From NCBI GenBank assembly GCA_016294105.1, contig JAEDCN010000007.1:1-64000 (forward strand): 64,000 bases of DNA. The letters are read 5' to 3'. The stretch comes from Treponema sp. (GTDB lineage Bacteria; Spirochaetota; Spirochaetia; Treponematales; Treponemataceae). The position numbers were made by a program, and so were the translations under genes. Positions 1-8,162 of this stretch are shown piece by piece. Within the stretch, counting starts at the first letter, position 1. Every line of letters starts with the position of its first letter. The notes beneath the pieces were generated by a model, which did no database searches, was not told the origin of the DNA, and worked only from the letters and a program-made list of their open reading frames with translations.

Positions 1-49
1 TCCTGGAATGTAGACTGAAATCTTTTCCTAGAATTAAAACTCGACTTTA

Positions 50-190
50 GGGCTACTAGTCGTTATCATCCAGAAGAACGACTAGAATTTTCAGAAGAAA
101 CGACTACTATTTTTAAAATAATAAGCCAGTAATTTTAAAAATACTAAGCTAGTGATTTTAAAGTTAACTAAGCCAGCAATTTTCAGGTAA
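50..190. repeat. Cluster of short degenerate repeats at the left edge
   Basis: Three copies of a 15-base unit (TAAGCCAGTAATTTT and variants) start at 122, 145 and 169, about 23 bases apart. Upstream, a 9-base inverted repeat (CTAGTCGTT at 56-64, AACGACTAG at 77-85) is followed by a second partial copy near 107. On the minus strand 58-87 resembles the last codons of the DUF3606 gene near 17962-17985 (SSxS-G then stop), so this may be a scrap of a related gene. No coding potential was seen. Confidence 0.4.
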
Positions 191-201
191 GTAAACGTGA
201 T

Positions 202-231
202 AAAAAAGACTGGCATTCCAAGGAATGCCAG
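202..231 (-). terminator. Intrinsic terminator of the DUF4469 gene
   Basis: CTGGCATTCC (210-219) and GGAATGCCAG (222-231) are perfect inverted repeats. Read on the minus strand the stem is followed by a run of T (complement of 202-208). It lies 24 bases beyond the stop codon at 255. Confidence 0.75.
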
Positions 232-254
232 CCAAGTTTTAAGAAGTCTGTACC

Positions 255-1034
255 TTATACCACCGTGAAAATAGTATTAAAGGTAAAACTTTGTGGTTCT
301 TTTCTCTGTGTTTTAGAGGTCAGGAACTGAGTTGTTACCCGTACCTTGTAATTTCCTGCCTCAAGGGTAGCGGGAACAACACAGGCAATGCGGGTAGAGG
401 TATTGGTTCCCAATTTGTCGGCAGTAAGTTTTACCGTATTGTCAGGTTCATCTTGATTTTCAAAATACAGCCCCACATCTCCATGATCACCAATAATCAT
501 AATCTTGGTTCCTGTTATCTCCAAGAAACCACCCTTGGAAAGGATTTCTCCTCCTTGGGATTCCAAGTCGTACACAGCCATGATAGTAGGGTGGCTGGAA
601 TTTCCTTGTCTGATTACTGGCCGTAGCTGTGAGAACTGAGACTTTGCCTTGGCCACTGGACTTACAGCAAGGCTTACCGTATGGCGCTCTGCATCAAAGG
701 TGTCATTCTCGGAAAGGAATGAGCCTTCAACCTTTGCACTCGTTCGTGCAACTCCATCGTCCACAGTAAAGCCTTCGCTGATTCTTGCCAGCTTTGCCGC
801 ATTGAATGCCTTTGCTATGGCCACCAATTGGGAAGTTGACAAGCCAAAGTCATTCTTTGCCAGCACCAAGTCATCTGCAAGATTTTCCAAGGTACAAGTC
901 CCTCTGGAAATAACACGAGCATAGTAAGATTCAGTATTTCCCTTACTTGCCTGCATATTATTTTTATAGAGAGCAATAGGAAGGTTCCCTTCCTTATACT
1001 CAGGATTTGTGTTTAATAAGTTATTTAAGTTCAT
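255..1034 (-). CDS. HU-like DNA-binding / DUF4469 domain protein
   Basis: 259 residues. The N-terminal half (about 20-130) has the pattern of the IHF/HU-like domain seen in Bacteroidetes and treponemes: a YYARV stretch, then a helical part, then GxFxxxxDxFDxxRHxVxLAVSP. The C-terminal part (about 150-259) is a beta-rich, Ig-like DUF4469 domain ending in a YKVRVTTQF strand. The role is unknown; the HU-like fold suggests nucleic-acid binding, but this architecture is not classical HU. The start is supported by AGGAGA eight bases upstream of ATG. It is a single-gene unit: a terminator follows, and a weak promoter (TTCAAT-17-TATAGG) may lie just upstream of the ribosome site. Confidence 0.7.
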   Translation of the reverse strand: MNLNNLLNTNPEYKEGNLPIALYKNNMQASKGNTESYYARVISRGTCTLENLADDLVLAKNDFGLSTSQLVAIAKAFNAAKLARISEGFTVDDGVARTSAKVEGSFLSENDTFDAERHTVSLAVSPVAKAKSQFSQLRPVIRQGNSSHPTIMAVYDLESQGGEILSKGGFLEITGTKIMIIGDHGDVGLYFENQDEPDNTVKLTADKLGTNTSTRIACVVPATLEAGNYKVRVTTQFLTSKTQRKEPQSFTFNTIFTVV

Positions 1035-1257
1035 AGGCTTTCTCCTATACTATTAAATAAGTTGTGATTGAACGTGCTTTTCATATCGGAAACTCCATTT
1101 CAATCTGGTTTCAGAGACTCGTATAGATTGTATACTGCTCTGCACACTCTGTATTCTAATAGAAGAAGGGATATAGGAATATACTATAACCGTTTCCCCT
1201 AGGTCCTGCCCTTGTTCTGGTGGCTTCCAGCCGGTTGCCCGGACTTATACCCTCATG

Positions 1258-2235
1258 TTATCCATCCTCCTTTTTTTTCTTTACAACGACAACCTTAGAT
1301 CTCTGTTTTTGATTGGCAGTGTCTTTTCGGATACGAACACTGAAAGCAGGAGAGTCCTTGGTTTCAAATACATTAGGATATTTTTCCAGTTCTGGACGCA
1401 ATTTTACTGGAAGCTTGCATCCCATCACCTGTTCTATCTGTTTCCCCAACTGGGCACCGAGTACCCATCCTTCCCCATCCTGACGACATTCTGCAATCTG
1501 TTCTTCCAAAATTTCTTTGGTGAGGACAAAGGGGGCTGGCTTCCGAGTCTTTTCCTCTCGCTCAGATTCTATCCAGACACTTATTGCATCTACGGTGGAA
1601 AGACTTGGTGGTTCGCTGTAGCGGAAAATGGACTTGATTTGCTTGGACACGCGCTCATCTAGGAGGCTGGAGATGCTGATAACTTTGTCGGCTGCCTCTA
1701 ATAATGCTTGGGAAGCCCGCGTTGTAGCAGTGGGTGTTTTAAAGTCATAGTAAACAACAAAAACCCGTACCCCCTCTGCCTGCAAACCTTGTACCACTGG
1801 AACTAAATCTCCATCCCCAGCATACAACACCAGAACATTGAATCGCTCTTCAATGGGCTTGCCATAAAAGGTTTTTGCCACCTCAAAGGCAATGGTGGTG
1901 TCTACGGCATCTTCCTTTAGAGCAGGGTAGGAACCCTGTCCCTCTACGCAGCGAAGGTTAAAGGTTGAGCGAATAAAGCCAGCCTCGTCCAAGGCACGGT
2001 AGTAAGACTGGTTCTCTAAATCTGTTTGGGAATTCGTTCCCATGTACACTTTTTTTTCACAATACACACAGCGCAAGCCTGTTTCTATCTCTATGAGGGA
2101 GGCCACATACTGTGTCAAGGCCAAAAAGTCCATGGTGTAATGATTGTCCTCGACACCATGCATTGCTAGGTGGGCAAAGCCCTTTCTGGTATAGTTGCCG
2201 TCAACAATGAATTGGGCACGAGCTATACTCTGCAT
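1258..2235 (-). CDS. NYN-domain (LabA/DUF88-like) protein with C-terminal LOTUS/OST-HTH-like domain
   Basis: 325 residues. Residues 7-190 form a NYN/PIN-like nuclease fold: an acidic strand end (FIVDGNY) at the N-terminus, KxDAVDT acids near 108-112, and LYAGDGDLVPVVQGL near 137-151, which is the typical SGDGDF-type active-site strand. Residues 240-305 (QDGEGWVLGAQLGKQI ... FSVRIRK) look like an OST-HTH/LOTUS RNA-binding domain, often paired with NYN domains. The tail is very basic (KVVVVKKKKE). Probable role: RNA cleavage or RNA binding; the substrate is unknown. AGGAGG precedes ATG by five bases. The flanks show no operon partner. Confidence 0.75.
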   Translation of the reverse strand: MQSIARAQFIVDGNYTRKGFAHLAMHGVEDNHYTMDFLALTQYVASLIEIETGLRCVYCEKKVYMGTNSQTDLENQSYYRALDEAGFIRSTFNLRCVEGQGSYPALKEDAVDTTIAFEVAKTFYGKPIEERFNVLVLYAGDGDLVPVVQGLQAEGVRVFVVYYDFKTPTATTRASQALLEAADKVISISSLLDERVSKQIKSIFRYSEPPSLSTVDAISVWIESEREEKTRKPAPFVLTKEILEEQIAECRQDGEGWVLGAQLGKQIEQVMGCKLPVKLRPELEKYPNVFETKDSPAFSVRIRKDTANQKQRSKVVVVKKKKEDG

Positions 2236-2433
2236 ACAATCCTCCTCGGTTTAGGTGGTATAACCTGTCTTATATCCAACATAAAGCCAACGTAGGCTTT
2301 TATTAGTTAAAAAAACTAATCTTATTCTCTAATCTATATATAACTCAAACAAAAGACAAGTATAAAAGAGCGGTAGTTACTATTTTTCTCTTGCAAAAAA
2401 ACTGAGCCCCTTTATGATGTAACTATAAAAGAC

Positions 2434-2459
2434 AAGGGGATATATAATCTCCCCTTTTT
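2434..2459. terminator. GC-stem hairpin with U-tract in a long intergenic gap
   Basis: AAGGGGA (2434-2440) pairs with TCCCCTT (2450-2456) and is followed by TTT. It looks like an intrinsic terminator, but no gene reads into it on either strand: it sits in the 396-base gap 2236-2631. It could end a short non-coding transcript or shield the promoter at 2525. Apart from this hairpin and that promoter, the gap is AT-rich and shows nothing recognisable. Confidence 0.4.
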
Positions 2460-2524
2460 CAGGTTGCTGTATTGCCTACAACCATGAACCATATATTGCC
2501 TCAAACCTTAGACGTTTTTTACGG

Positions 2525-2552
2525 TTGACATTTTTCTTTGGGCTGGTATAAT
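2525..2552 (+). promoter_or_regulatory. Strong sigma-70 type promoter of the polysaccharide island
   Basis: Perfect TTGACA (2525-2530), a 16-base spacer, perfect TATAAT (2547-2552), and an extended -10 TGG at 2544-2546. It reads toward the flippase gene starting at 2632, leaving a leader of about 70 bases. Confidence 0.8.
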
Positions 2553-2631
2553 TTAAAACGAATTAAATAAAAAAAAGTATATTGTTTTAAGAAAATACAG
2601 TAGACGATGGGAGTTTCTCAAGTAAGATTTT

Positions 2632-4119
2632 ATGAATGCCAAATCTGGATACCAAACTATATTCAAAGGAACCTTCTTATTTGGAGGTGTCCAGTTTTTT
2701 CAAATTCTTGTTTCTCTTATTCGGGGAAAAACAACAGCACAATTTATTGGTGCTGAAGGAATGGGGTTGTCTGGTCTGTTGACCAGTAGCTTGGCAATGG
2801 TTATTACTATTGCTGGGTTGGGGTGTACCACAAGTTGTGTAAAATATATTGCATCATTGAATAAAGAAGATGATTCTTATTTAAACTATGTACGTATTTC
2901 TCAGTCTATTTTTAAATTTATTGCCTTGGGAGGAATGCTTTTAACTTGCTTACTGGCACCTTTATTAAGTTATATCTCATTTTCTTCTAATGAATATATT
3001 TTATCTTACTTGCTTTTGTCTTTTTATGTTTATTTTTCTCTATATAGTGGAGGATTAAGTTCTATCTTCCAAGGATTGAGAGAATTAAAATGTATTGCAA
3101 AGGGAAATGTTATTGTTCTGCTTGGTGGAATGGTATGCTCTGTAGTTCTATATTTTTTGTTTGGAAAAAGAGCAATTATACCTGTAATTCTGATTAGTCC
3201 TTTAATTTCTGTAATTTATTTTCATTTTTCACTAAAAAAAATTTTCCATAGAGCTAGGGTACATCAGTTTTCTTATGAACAAAGGAAAAATATTTTTAAG
3301 GAATTTGTATCATTAGGTTTACCTTTGGTTGTAGCAGCTTTGATTGGTAATTTATCTACTTATACAATTGATGCTTTTATATCAAGTGTTGGTTCCTTGT
3401 CTGATATTGGCTTGTACAATGCCGGTATGAGTATAACCAATAGGTACATAGGATTGTTATTTTCTGCTATGGCAACGGATTATTTCCCTCGATTGTCTGC
3501 TGTTGCTCATAATGTAGAAGAAGTTAATGAAACGGTGAATCAACAGGGAGAAATTATTGTATTATTTGCTTTTCCCCTGTTATCAATCATGATTCTTTCT
3601 GCACCAGTGCTGATAAGGCTATTGCTTTCTTCTGAGTTTATAGTAATTACTTCTTTTGTTAGAATTATTGGCTTTGGTATGTTTTTTCAAGTCATATCGT
3701 TTTGTTTTGGATATGTTTCCTTCGCAAAGGGAGATAAAAAAATTTATTTATTTTTTGAAGGAATCATCACGAATATTTTAAAGGTCATTCTAAATTGTTT
3801 GGGATATTATTTTTGGGGCTTAAGAGGACTTGCTTGTTCTTTTGTGTTGATGTATGTAATTTATTATATTGTAATTTTTCTTGTATGTAAAATAAGGTAC
3901 AAATATATTATGTCTAGAGCATATTTTATATTGACAGTGATTTCTGGTATTGGGGTATCAATAATTTTTCTGTTATCCTTTAGTTCCTCTCTATTGAGTA
4001 TCATCATTTCAATTTTGTTGACTGGAGTAATCTGTGTTTTTTCCGTAATTCAATTGGAAAAAAGAATCGGGTTGAAAGAAATATTAATTCGGAGATTTAA
4101 AAGACAATGCAAGAAATAA
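2632..4119 (+). CDS. wzx: Polysaccharide flippase, Wzx/MATE-like
   Basis: 495 residues with about 12-14 hydrophobic segments and few charged residues, typical of the oligosaccharide-flippase (Wzx) family. The N-terminal pattern FKGTFLFGGVQFFQILVSLI, followed by RGKTTAQFIGAEGMGLSGLL, matches O-antigen translocases. These move undecaprenyl-linked repeat units to the outer leaflet of the cytoplasmic membrane. It is the first gene after the strong promoter and overlaps the following glycosyltransferase, so the two are probably co-translated. No clear Shine-Dalgarno sequence precedes the start. It is markedly AT-rich compared with 20-26 kb, as expected for a transferred surface-polysaccharide gene. 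Confidence 0.85.
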   Translation: MNAKSGYQTIFKGTFLFGGVQFFQILVSLIRGKTTAQFIGAEGMGLSGLLTSSLAMVITIAGLGCTTSCVKYIASLNKEDDSYLNYVRISQSIFKFIALGGMLLTCLLAPLLSYISFSSNEYILSYLLLSFYVYFSLYSGGLSSIFQGLRELKCIAKGNVIVLLGGMVCSVVLYFLFGKRAIIPVILISPLISVIYFHFSLKKIFHRARVHQFSYEQRKNIFKEFVSLGLPLVVAALIGNLSTYTIDAFISSVGSLSDIGLYNAGMSITNRYIGLLFSAMATDYFPRLSAVAHNVEEVNETVNQQGEIIVLFAFPLLSIMILSAPVLIRLLLSSEFIVITSFVRIIGFGMFFQVISFCFGYVSFAKGDKKIYLFFEGIITNILKVILNCLGYYFWGLRGLACSFVLMYVIYYIVIFLVCKIRYKYIMSRAYFILTVISGIGVSIIFLLSFSSSLLSIIISILLTGVICVFSVIQLEKRIGLKEILIRRFKRQCKK

Positions 4120-5072
4120 TGCTTTCGGTAGCGGTAATAACCTACAACCAAGAAGAATATATAGCTCAAACACTGGATAGTATTCTATCTCAAAAACACA
4201 ACTATCCTTATGAAATTATTGTGGGAGAAGATTGTTCTCAGGATGGCACAAAAAAAATTATTGAAGAATATGTAGAAAAATATCCTAATATAATTAAACC
4301 CTTGTATAATAATCCAAACAAAGGACTTATCAAAAATTATTTTAATGTTATAGCTCATTGTCAGGGTAAATATATTATGGAGTGTGCAGGGGATGATTAC
4401 TGGCTGCCTGGAAAGGTGAAGACCCAGATAAAGTATATGGAAAATAATCCAGATGTGGGAATGTGCTATGGTGTTGTTCAGTATATTGATGGGAGAGATG
4501 AAAAGAAAAAAAGTGAAATTGCAGGCGAAAAAAAAGAATCTTTTGAAGCTCTACTAAGAGGAAACGGTATCCCTGCGGTAACTATATGTATGAGAAATAA
4601 TTTAGTTACAGAATATATAAAGGATGTAAACCCCTTGGAAAAAGGATGGTTAATGGAAGACTACCCAATGTGGTTATGGTTTTCCCAGAATAGCAGATTG
4701 GTCTTCCAAAATAAAAAGATGGCTGCATATCGTTCTCTTGATGGAAGTGCCAGTCATAGTCAAGATCCCCAAAAACGAGCTGCATTTGTAAAAAGTACTG
4801 AAGATATACAGCTTTTTTTTGCACAAAAATATTATGAAGGTGAAAAATTAGCTCAATATTATGCTATGAAACAAGCCCTGGATGAAGAACGTAGGATTAT
4901 TGGTTTGTTTTCTAAGGCGAACATAGAAAGGAATAGAGACAATATTATTAAATATGGAAAATTAATTCCCGATTCAGAAAAAACGTGTAAAATCAGATTG
5001 AAGCTATTTCTTGTAAGATTCCCATTGGTTTTCAAATTGGTTTTTGAACGCAAGTGGTTGAAGAGAGGGTAG
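4107..5072 (+). CDS. Family 2 glycosyltransferase
   Basis: GT-A fold at the N-terminus: LSVAVITYNQEEYIAQTLDSIL, then EIIVGEDCSQDGT, and the DXD-like AGDDYW near residue 95. Transfers a sugar from a nucleotide donor to a lipid-linked acceptor in the cytoplasm; donor and acceptor cannot be told from sequence. Two starts are possible: the ATG at 4107, or the ATG at 4119, which overlaps the flippase stop as TAATG and fits translational coupling. AT-rich like wzx. A 164-base gap follows, with a short hairpin near 5198-5215 and nothing else. Confidence 0.85.
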   Translation: MQEIMLSVAVITYNQEEYIAQTLDSILSQKHNYPYEIIVGEDCSQDGTKKIIEEYVEKYPNIIKPLYNNPNKGLIKNYFNVIAHCQGKYIMECAGDDYWLPGKVKTQIKYMENNPDVGMCYGVVQYIDGRDEKKKSEIAGEKKESFEALLRGNGIPAVTICMRNNLVTEYIKDVNPLEKGWLMEDYPMWLWFSQNSRLVFQNKKMAAYRSLDGSASHSQDPQKRAAFVKSTEDIQLFFAQKYYEGEKLAQYYAMKQALDEERRIIGLFSKANIERNRDNIIKYGKLIPDSEKTCKIRLKLFLVRFPLVFKLVFERKWLKRG

Positions 5073-5236
5073 GAGAAGGTGTCCCCAGCCCAATTTCAAA
5101 TCTCGTGATACTCTGTAAATCTAACTGTTTGTTGCCCCTATTGATTGATTCTTTCTTGTAAATGATGTAGAAATGTTGTGGTTGATTCGACAAAGCCTAA
5201 ATATATTGAGGCTTAAATTATAGTAGGAGATGTAGA

Positions 5237-6055
5237 ATGAATGACCCTTTGGTTTCTGTTATTGTACCATGTTATAAGCAGGCTCATTTTCTGCCGGAAA
5301 CGTTAAATTCCATCCTAAATCAAACATACAATAATTGGGAATGTATTATTGTAGATGATGGTTCTCCAGATAATACTATAGAAGTTGCAAATTCTTTTAT
5401 TCTTCGTGACAAAAGATTTAAATTGGTGTCACAGGAAAACCAAGGTTTAGCAATGGCTCGAAATAATGGTATTGCAGCTTCCGAGGGGTATTTTATTTTA
5501 CCTTTAGATAGTGATGATAAGATTGAATCAACATATATTGCAAAGGCTGTTGATTATTTCCAGAAAAGACCCGATACTAAGTTGGTTTATTGCCTAGCAG
5601 ATCGTTTTGGTCAGAAGCAAGAGTATTGGGATCTTCCTGAATATAGTTATAAAAACGAAATATGGCGTAACTGTATTTTCTGTTCAGCTCTTTATAAAAG
5701 AGAAGACTATGATAAAACAGTCGGTTATAATGTAAATATGAAAGGTGGTTATGAAGACTGGGATTTCTGGCTGTCACTATTAAAACCTGAGGATCATGTA
5801 TATAGAATACCCGAAATTCTATTCCATTATCGTTTCTCCGAAAATTCGATGTTAGTGACAACCGCCACAGAAAAAAAAGAATTCCTGTACAGACAGATAT
5901 ATATAAACCATTCAGATATATATCAAGAATATGTAAAAGATATTGTGTTATACAAAGATACTATTAGGATGCAAGAAAATATTATTGAAGGAAGCCGAAA
6001 ACTTATTAAAATAGTTCAGATTATTAAGCGTAAACTAAGATGGATGAAAAAGTAG
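5237..6055 (+). CDS. Family 2 glycosyltransferase
   Basis: 272 residues. N-terminal GT-A signature VSVIVPCYKQAHFLPETLNS, then CIIVDDGSPDNT, the DXD motif as LPLDSDDK near residue 95, and a GGYEDWDFW acceptor/catalytic segment near 172-180. Shine-Dalgarno AGGAGA lies six bases upstream of the ATG. The polar, charged C-terminus (KRKLRWMKK) suggests peripheral membrane binding. It probably adds one sugar to the same glycan that Wzx exports. The specificity is unknown. Confidence 0.85.
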   Translation: MNDPLVSVIVPCYKQAHFLPETLNSILNQTYNNWECIIVDDGSPDNTIEVANSFILRDKRFKLVSQENQGLAMARNNGIAASEGYFILPLDSDDKIESTYIAKAVDYFQKRPDTKLVYCLADRFGQKQEYWDLPEYSYKNEIWRNCIFCSALYKREDYDKTVGYNVNMKGGYEDWDFWLSLLKPEDHVYRIPEILFHYRFSENSMLVTTATEKKEFLYRQIYINHSDIYQEYVKDIVLYKDTIRMQENIIEGSRKLIKIVQIIKRKLRWMKK

Positions 6056-6158
6056 TATGGGTAACAATATTAATAAAAATTCAAGTGGTGATAGAGAAAA
6101 ACTTTGAGTATGATTAAGGGTGTAGGATAATTTTTATACATCAGTGGATTCATCCTCA

Positions 6159-6198
6159 ATTTGCCAAAGTCATTTTTTTGTGATAAGGTGGGTGTATG
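6159..6198 (+). repeat. Copy A of a ~40-base repeat in front of family 2 glycosyltransferase sequences
   Basis: 6159-6198 matches 12315-12354 almost base for base (TTTGCCAAAGTCAxTTTTTT and GTGxTAAGGTGGG are shared). In both places it ends at the ATG of a GT2 sequence and carries its GGTGGG ribosome site. Upstream of the stop codon it reads FAKVxFL in both copies, so it seems to be the 3' tail of a lost upstream gene plus the intergenic spacer. Confidence 0.6.
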
Positions 6199-6407
6199 TC
6201 AAGACAAGAACCTCTATTTAGTTTTGTTTACCAGCTTACAAGGCACAGTTTCTCCGAGAAGCTATTGAAAGTATTCTCAACCAGACATATCAGAATCTTG
6301 AGTTAGTTATAGTGGAGATGCCTATTGTTTAATAGATAAGAGTGGCTATAGTTTTGGTAGTGCATCACAGAATTATAATGGGTGCTTTTGTATTTTGAGG
6401 AGAAAGT
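6196..6407 (+). pseudogene. Remnant of a family 2 glycosyltransferase
   Basis: Starts with an ATG preceded by the repeated leader, but the frame breaks near 6230. From about 6228 another frame reads AYKAQFLREAIESILNQTYQ, then NLELVIV, which is the unmistakable start of a GT2 domain. The aspartates that should follow are missing. A third open stretch (GDAYCLIDKSGYSFGS to a TAA near 6407) may be a leftover of another gene. The gap 6056-6410 holds only this remnant and the leader repeat. Confidence 0.7.
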
Positions 6408-6410
6408 AAA

Positions 6411-6698
6411 ATGATTCTAGATATGGCAAATTTTGGAAATATGTTAATGTCTCGAACTTCTGGAAGGGAAGACCTATTAAAGGCAGAAGCGTATATATTC
6501 TCAGAAATAAAAGATGAGGAGATTATACTTGATTTTAAAAATGTAAAAGTTCTTGCTCCTTCTTGGGCTGACGAATTTATTACTCCATTAATAAAAAAAT
6601 ATCAACTTACATATATTAATACCGAAAATCCTTCTGTCACTGCATCCTTGCAAATGGTATTAAACCCTGTTGATGTTACAAAGTATGAGAAAAAATAG
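6411..6698 (+). CDS. STAS-like domain protein (DUF4325 type)
   Basis: 95 residues, the normal length of this family. The core IILDFKNVKVLAPSWADEF, followed by a helix and NPSVTASLQMVL, matches STAS-like DUF4325 proteins. These are thought to act in signalling, often beside histidine-kinase-like ATPases, but none is present here. GAGGAG lies seven bases before the ATG. It sits between island fragments and precedes the DUF3990 cassette. Confidence 0.6.
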   Translation: MILDMANFGNMLMSRTSGREDLLKAEAYIFSEIKDEEIILDFKNVKVLAPSWADEFITPLIKKYQLTYINTENPSVTASLQMVLNPVDVTKYEKK

Positions 6699-6710
6699 AA
6701 ATGTTTGCCA

Positions 6711-6749
6711 GATGAAGCTGTGGATAGAGTGATTGAGGTGGTGAGAGGA
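6711..6749 (+). repeat. 39-base exact direct repeat, copy 1
   Basis: The 39 bases at 6711-6749 (GATGAAGCTGTGGATAGAGT, continuing to GAGAGGA) are repeated without change at 7709-7747. In frame it reads DEAVDRVIEVVRG, a plausible protein C-terminus. Here the stop has been lost; in copy 2 TGA follows directly. Its last bases are the ribosome site of the next gene. Confidence 0.85.
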
Positions 6750-6756
6750 AAAAAAT

Positions 6757-7212
6757 ATGGTTGAAATATTTCATGGAAGCAATCAAATAGTAAAAAGTCC
6801 GAAGATTCTCGTTCAAGGTTTTTATAAAGACTTTGGGTATGGTTTTTATTGTACGAAAATGGAAAAACAAGCTGTGCGATGGGCTTTAACGAAAAAAAAT
6901 ACTCACTGTGTAAATGTTTATTCCTATTCAGAAAACAATGGGCTAAAAATCAAAAAATTTGATAATATGAATGATGAGTGGTTGGATTTTATTGCTAGTA
7001 GCAGAAATGGAATAGAACATAACTATGATATTGTGGAAGGGCCCATGGCTGATGACACAATTTGGAATTATGTTGAAGATTATCTTTCTAAAAATATTTC
7101 AAGGGAAGCATTTTGGGAGTTAGCGAAATTTAGACATCCCACACATCAAATAGTTTTTTGTACAGCATTTTCTTTGGAGTCTTTATCTTTTATGAGGAGT
7201 TATTTTTTATGA
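6757..7212 (+). CDS. DUF3990 protein (ADP-ribosyltransferase-like, probable toxin)
   Basis: 151 residues. The start MVEIFHGSN and the segment DFGYGFYCTKMEKQAVRWA match DUF3990, a family placed in the ADP-ribosyltransferase clan; the HGS near residue 6-8 is the usual substrate-site position. Such genes are commonly paired with DUF3791 genes and are suspected toxin-antitoxin systems, though the target is not established. The stop overlaps the next start by four bases (ATGA). A ribosome site GAGAGGA comes from the 39-base repeat just upstream. The cassette 6711-7747 is bounded by that repeat on both sides. Confidence 0.7.
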   Translation: MVEIFHGSNQIVKSPKILVQGFYKDFGYGFYCTKMEKQAVRWALTKKNTHCVNVYSYSENNGLKIKKFDNMNDEWLDFIASSRNGIEHNYDIVEGPMADDTIWNYVEDYLSKNISREAFWELAKFRHPTHQIVFCTAFSLESLSFMRSYFL

Positions 7213-7670
7213 AAAATAAATACTTTGAAGATGAAGATTTAACACAAAATGACTTGTTTTTTGTTTGTTATATGATAGAACGAGTTGCAAGAAAAACTAA
7301 GCAACATAATTCTTATGTCGTGAATAAAATAGGAAAAGAAAAGTTGTATCATTTATTAAGTTCCGCTCAGGTTTTACATTCCTTAAATCCATTGCAAGTG
7401 GAAGAAGATTTTATCAATGATTTTAATTTGGAATTTGGGGATTTTGATATTTCAAATGTTGATAAAAATTTATGCGAAGAAATTCCTTCTGCAACTGAAA
7501 TAGGTAATGTATATGCAAGGTTGATACATTCTATTTCAGATAATTATGTAGATGAAATAACAAATGTATATAATTCCGATTTATGTAAAATAATTGACAA
7601 TTATAATACAAGTGCATATTATGAACCTTCCTATGTTCTAACCAGAGCGTATGTAAATAATGGATTTTGA
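7209..7670 (+). CDS. DUF3791-like protein, probable partner of the DUF3990 gene
   Basis: 153 residues from the ATG at 7209. Residues 14-70 (LFFVCYMIERVARKTKQHNS, then ...LLSSAQVLHSLNPLQVEEDFI) resemble DUF3791, the usual companion of DUF3990. The C-terminal half is unlike the short DUF3791 proteins I know and has no recognised domain. An in-frame start at 7158 is possible, but 7209 is preferred: GAGGAG lies 10 bases upstream and the start overlaps the DUF3990 stop. If the pair is a toxin-antitoxin module, this would be the antitoxin; that is inference. Confidence 0.55.
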   Translation: MKNKYFEDEDLTQNDLFFVCYMIERVARKTKQHNSYVVNKIGKEKLYHLLSSAQVLHSLNPLQVEEDFINDFNLEFGDFDISNVDKNLCEEIPSATEIGNVYARLIHSISDNYVDEITNVYNSDLCKIIDNYNTSAYYEPSYVLTRAYVNNGF

Positions 7671-7708
7671 GAGTTATTATTTACACTGTTTAACTGGGAA
7701 GAGAAATT

Positions 7709-7747
7709 GATGAAGCTGTGGATAGAGTGATTGAGGTGGTGAGAGGA
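7709..7747 (+). repeat. 39-base exact direct repeat, copy 2
   Basis: Identical to 6711-6749. Here the frame upstream reads LGREIDEAVDRVIEVVRG before TGA, so this copy keeps slightly more of the lost gene's 3' end. The last base is the A of the next gene's ATG, giving an ATGA overlap that the lost gene once shared with it. Confidence 0.85.
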
Positions 7748-8130
7748 TGAAGAAGATTATTGTAGTATACGGAGATAGTAATACAGGAAAGACAACTGTA
7801 ATTGATCAAGTCTATCGTAAACTGATTGATTTGGGAGCACAGGAGAAAATCCCAAGGAAGGAAGACCTCTCTGGAGATTTTGAGACTGTTCTTTCATGTG
7901 GGAAAAAAATAATTGCTTTTTACTCTTGTGGGGACTATAAAAGTTATGTTGATGATCAAGTTGAAAAATACAAAGAATATGATATTTTGATTACTGCTTA
8001 TAATAAAAAGTTTGCTACAATTGGCTGGGTGTGGTTAGCAAACTCAGAAATAATAGAGAAGGTTGAAAAATATCAAGCTAATGATGCTGATAATATGAAG
8101 GCTTTGAATGATATTCTGTCACGAATTTGA
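7747..8130 (+). CDS. Small P-loop NTP-binding protein
   Basis: 127 residues. A Walker A motif (YGDSNTGKTT) lies at residues 8-17 after a hydrophobic strand. Two further hydrophobic strands (KIIAFYSCGD near 55, DILITAYN near 80) suggest a minimal P-loop fold. I do not recognise a specific family; it resembles small single-domain ATP/GTP-binding proteins found in polysaccharide and defence islands. The ribosome site GAGAGGA is supplied by the 39-base repeat. No partner gene is evident. Confidence 0.6.
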   Translation: MKKIIVVYGDSNTGKTTVIDQVYRKLIDLGAQEKIPRKEDLSGDFETVLSCGKKIIAFYSCGDYKSYVDDQVEKYKEYDILITAYNKKFATIGWVWLANSEIIEKVEKYQANDADNMKALNDILSRI

Positions 8131-8162
8131 TTAGTTATTCACACTGTTGGAAAGGTAAATAT

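Noticed and set aside
1255..1662. 135-codon open frame on the plus strand
   Set aside because: Antisense to the NYN-LOTUS gene, with no ribosome site or recognisable domain.
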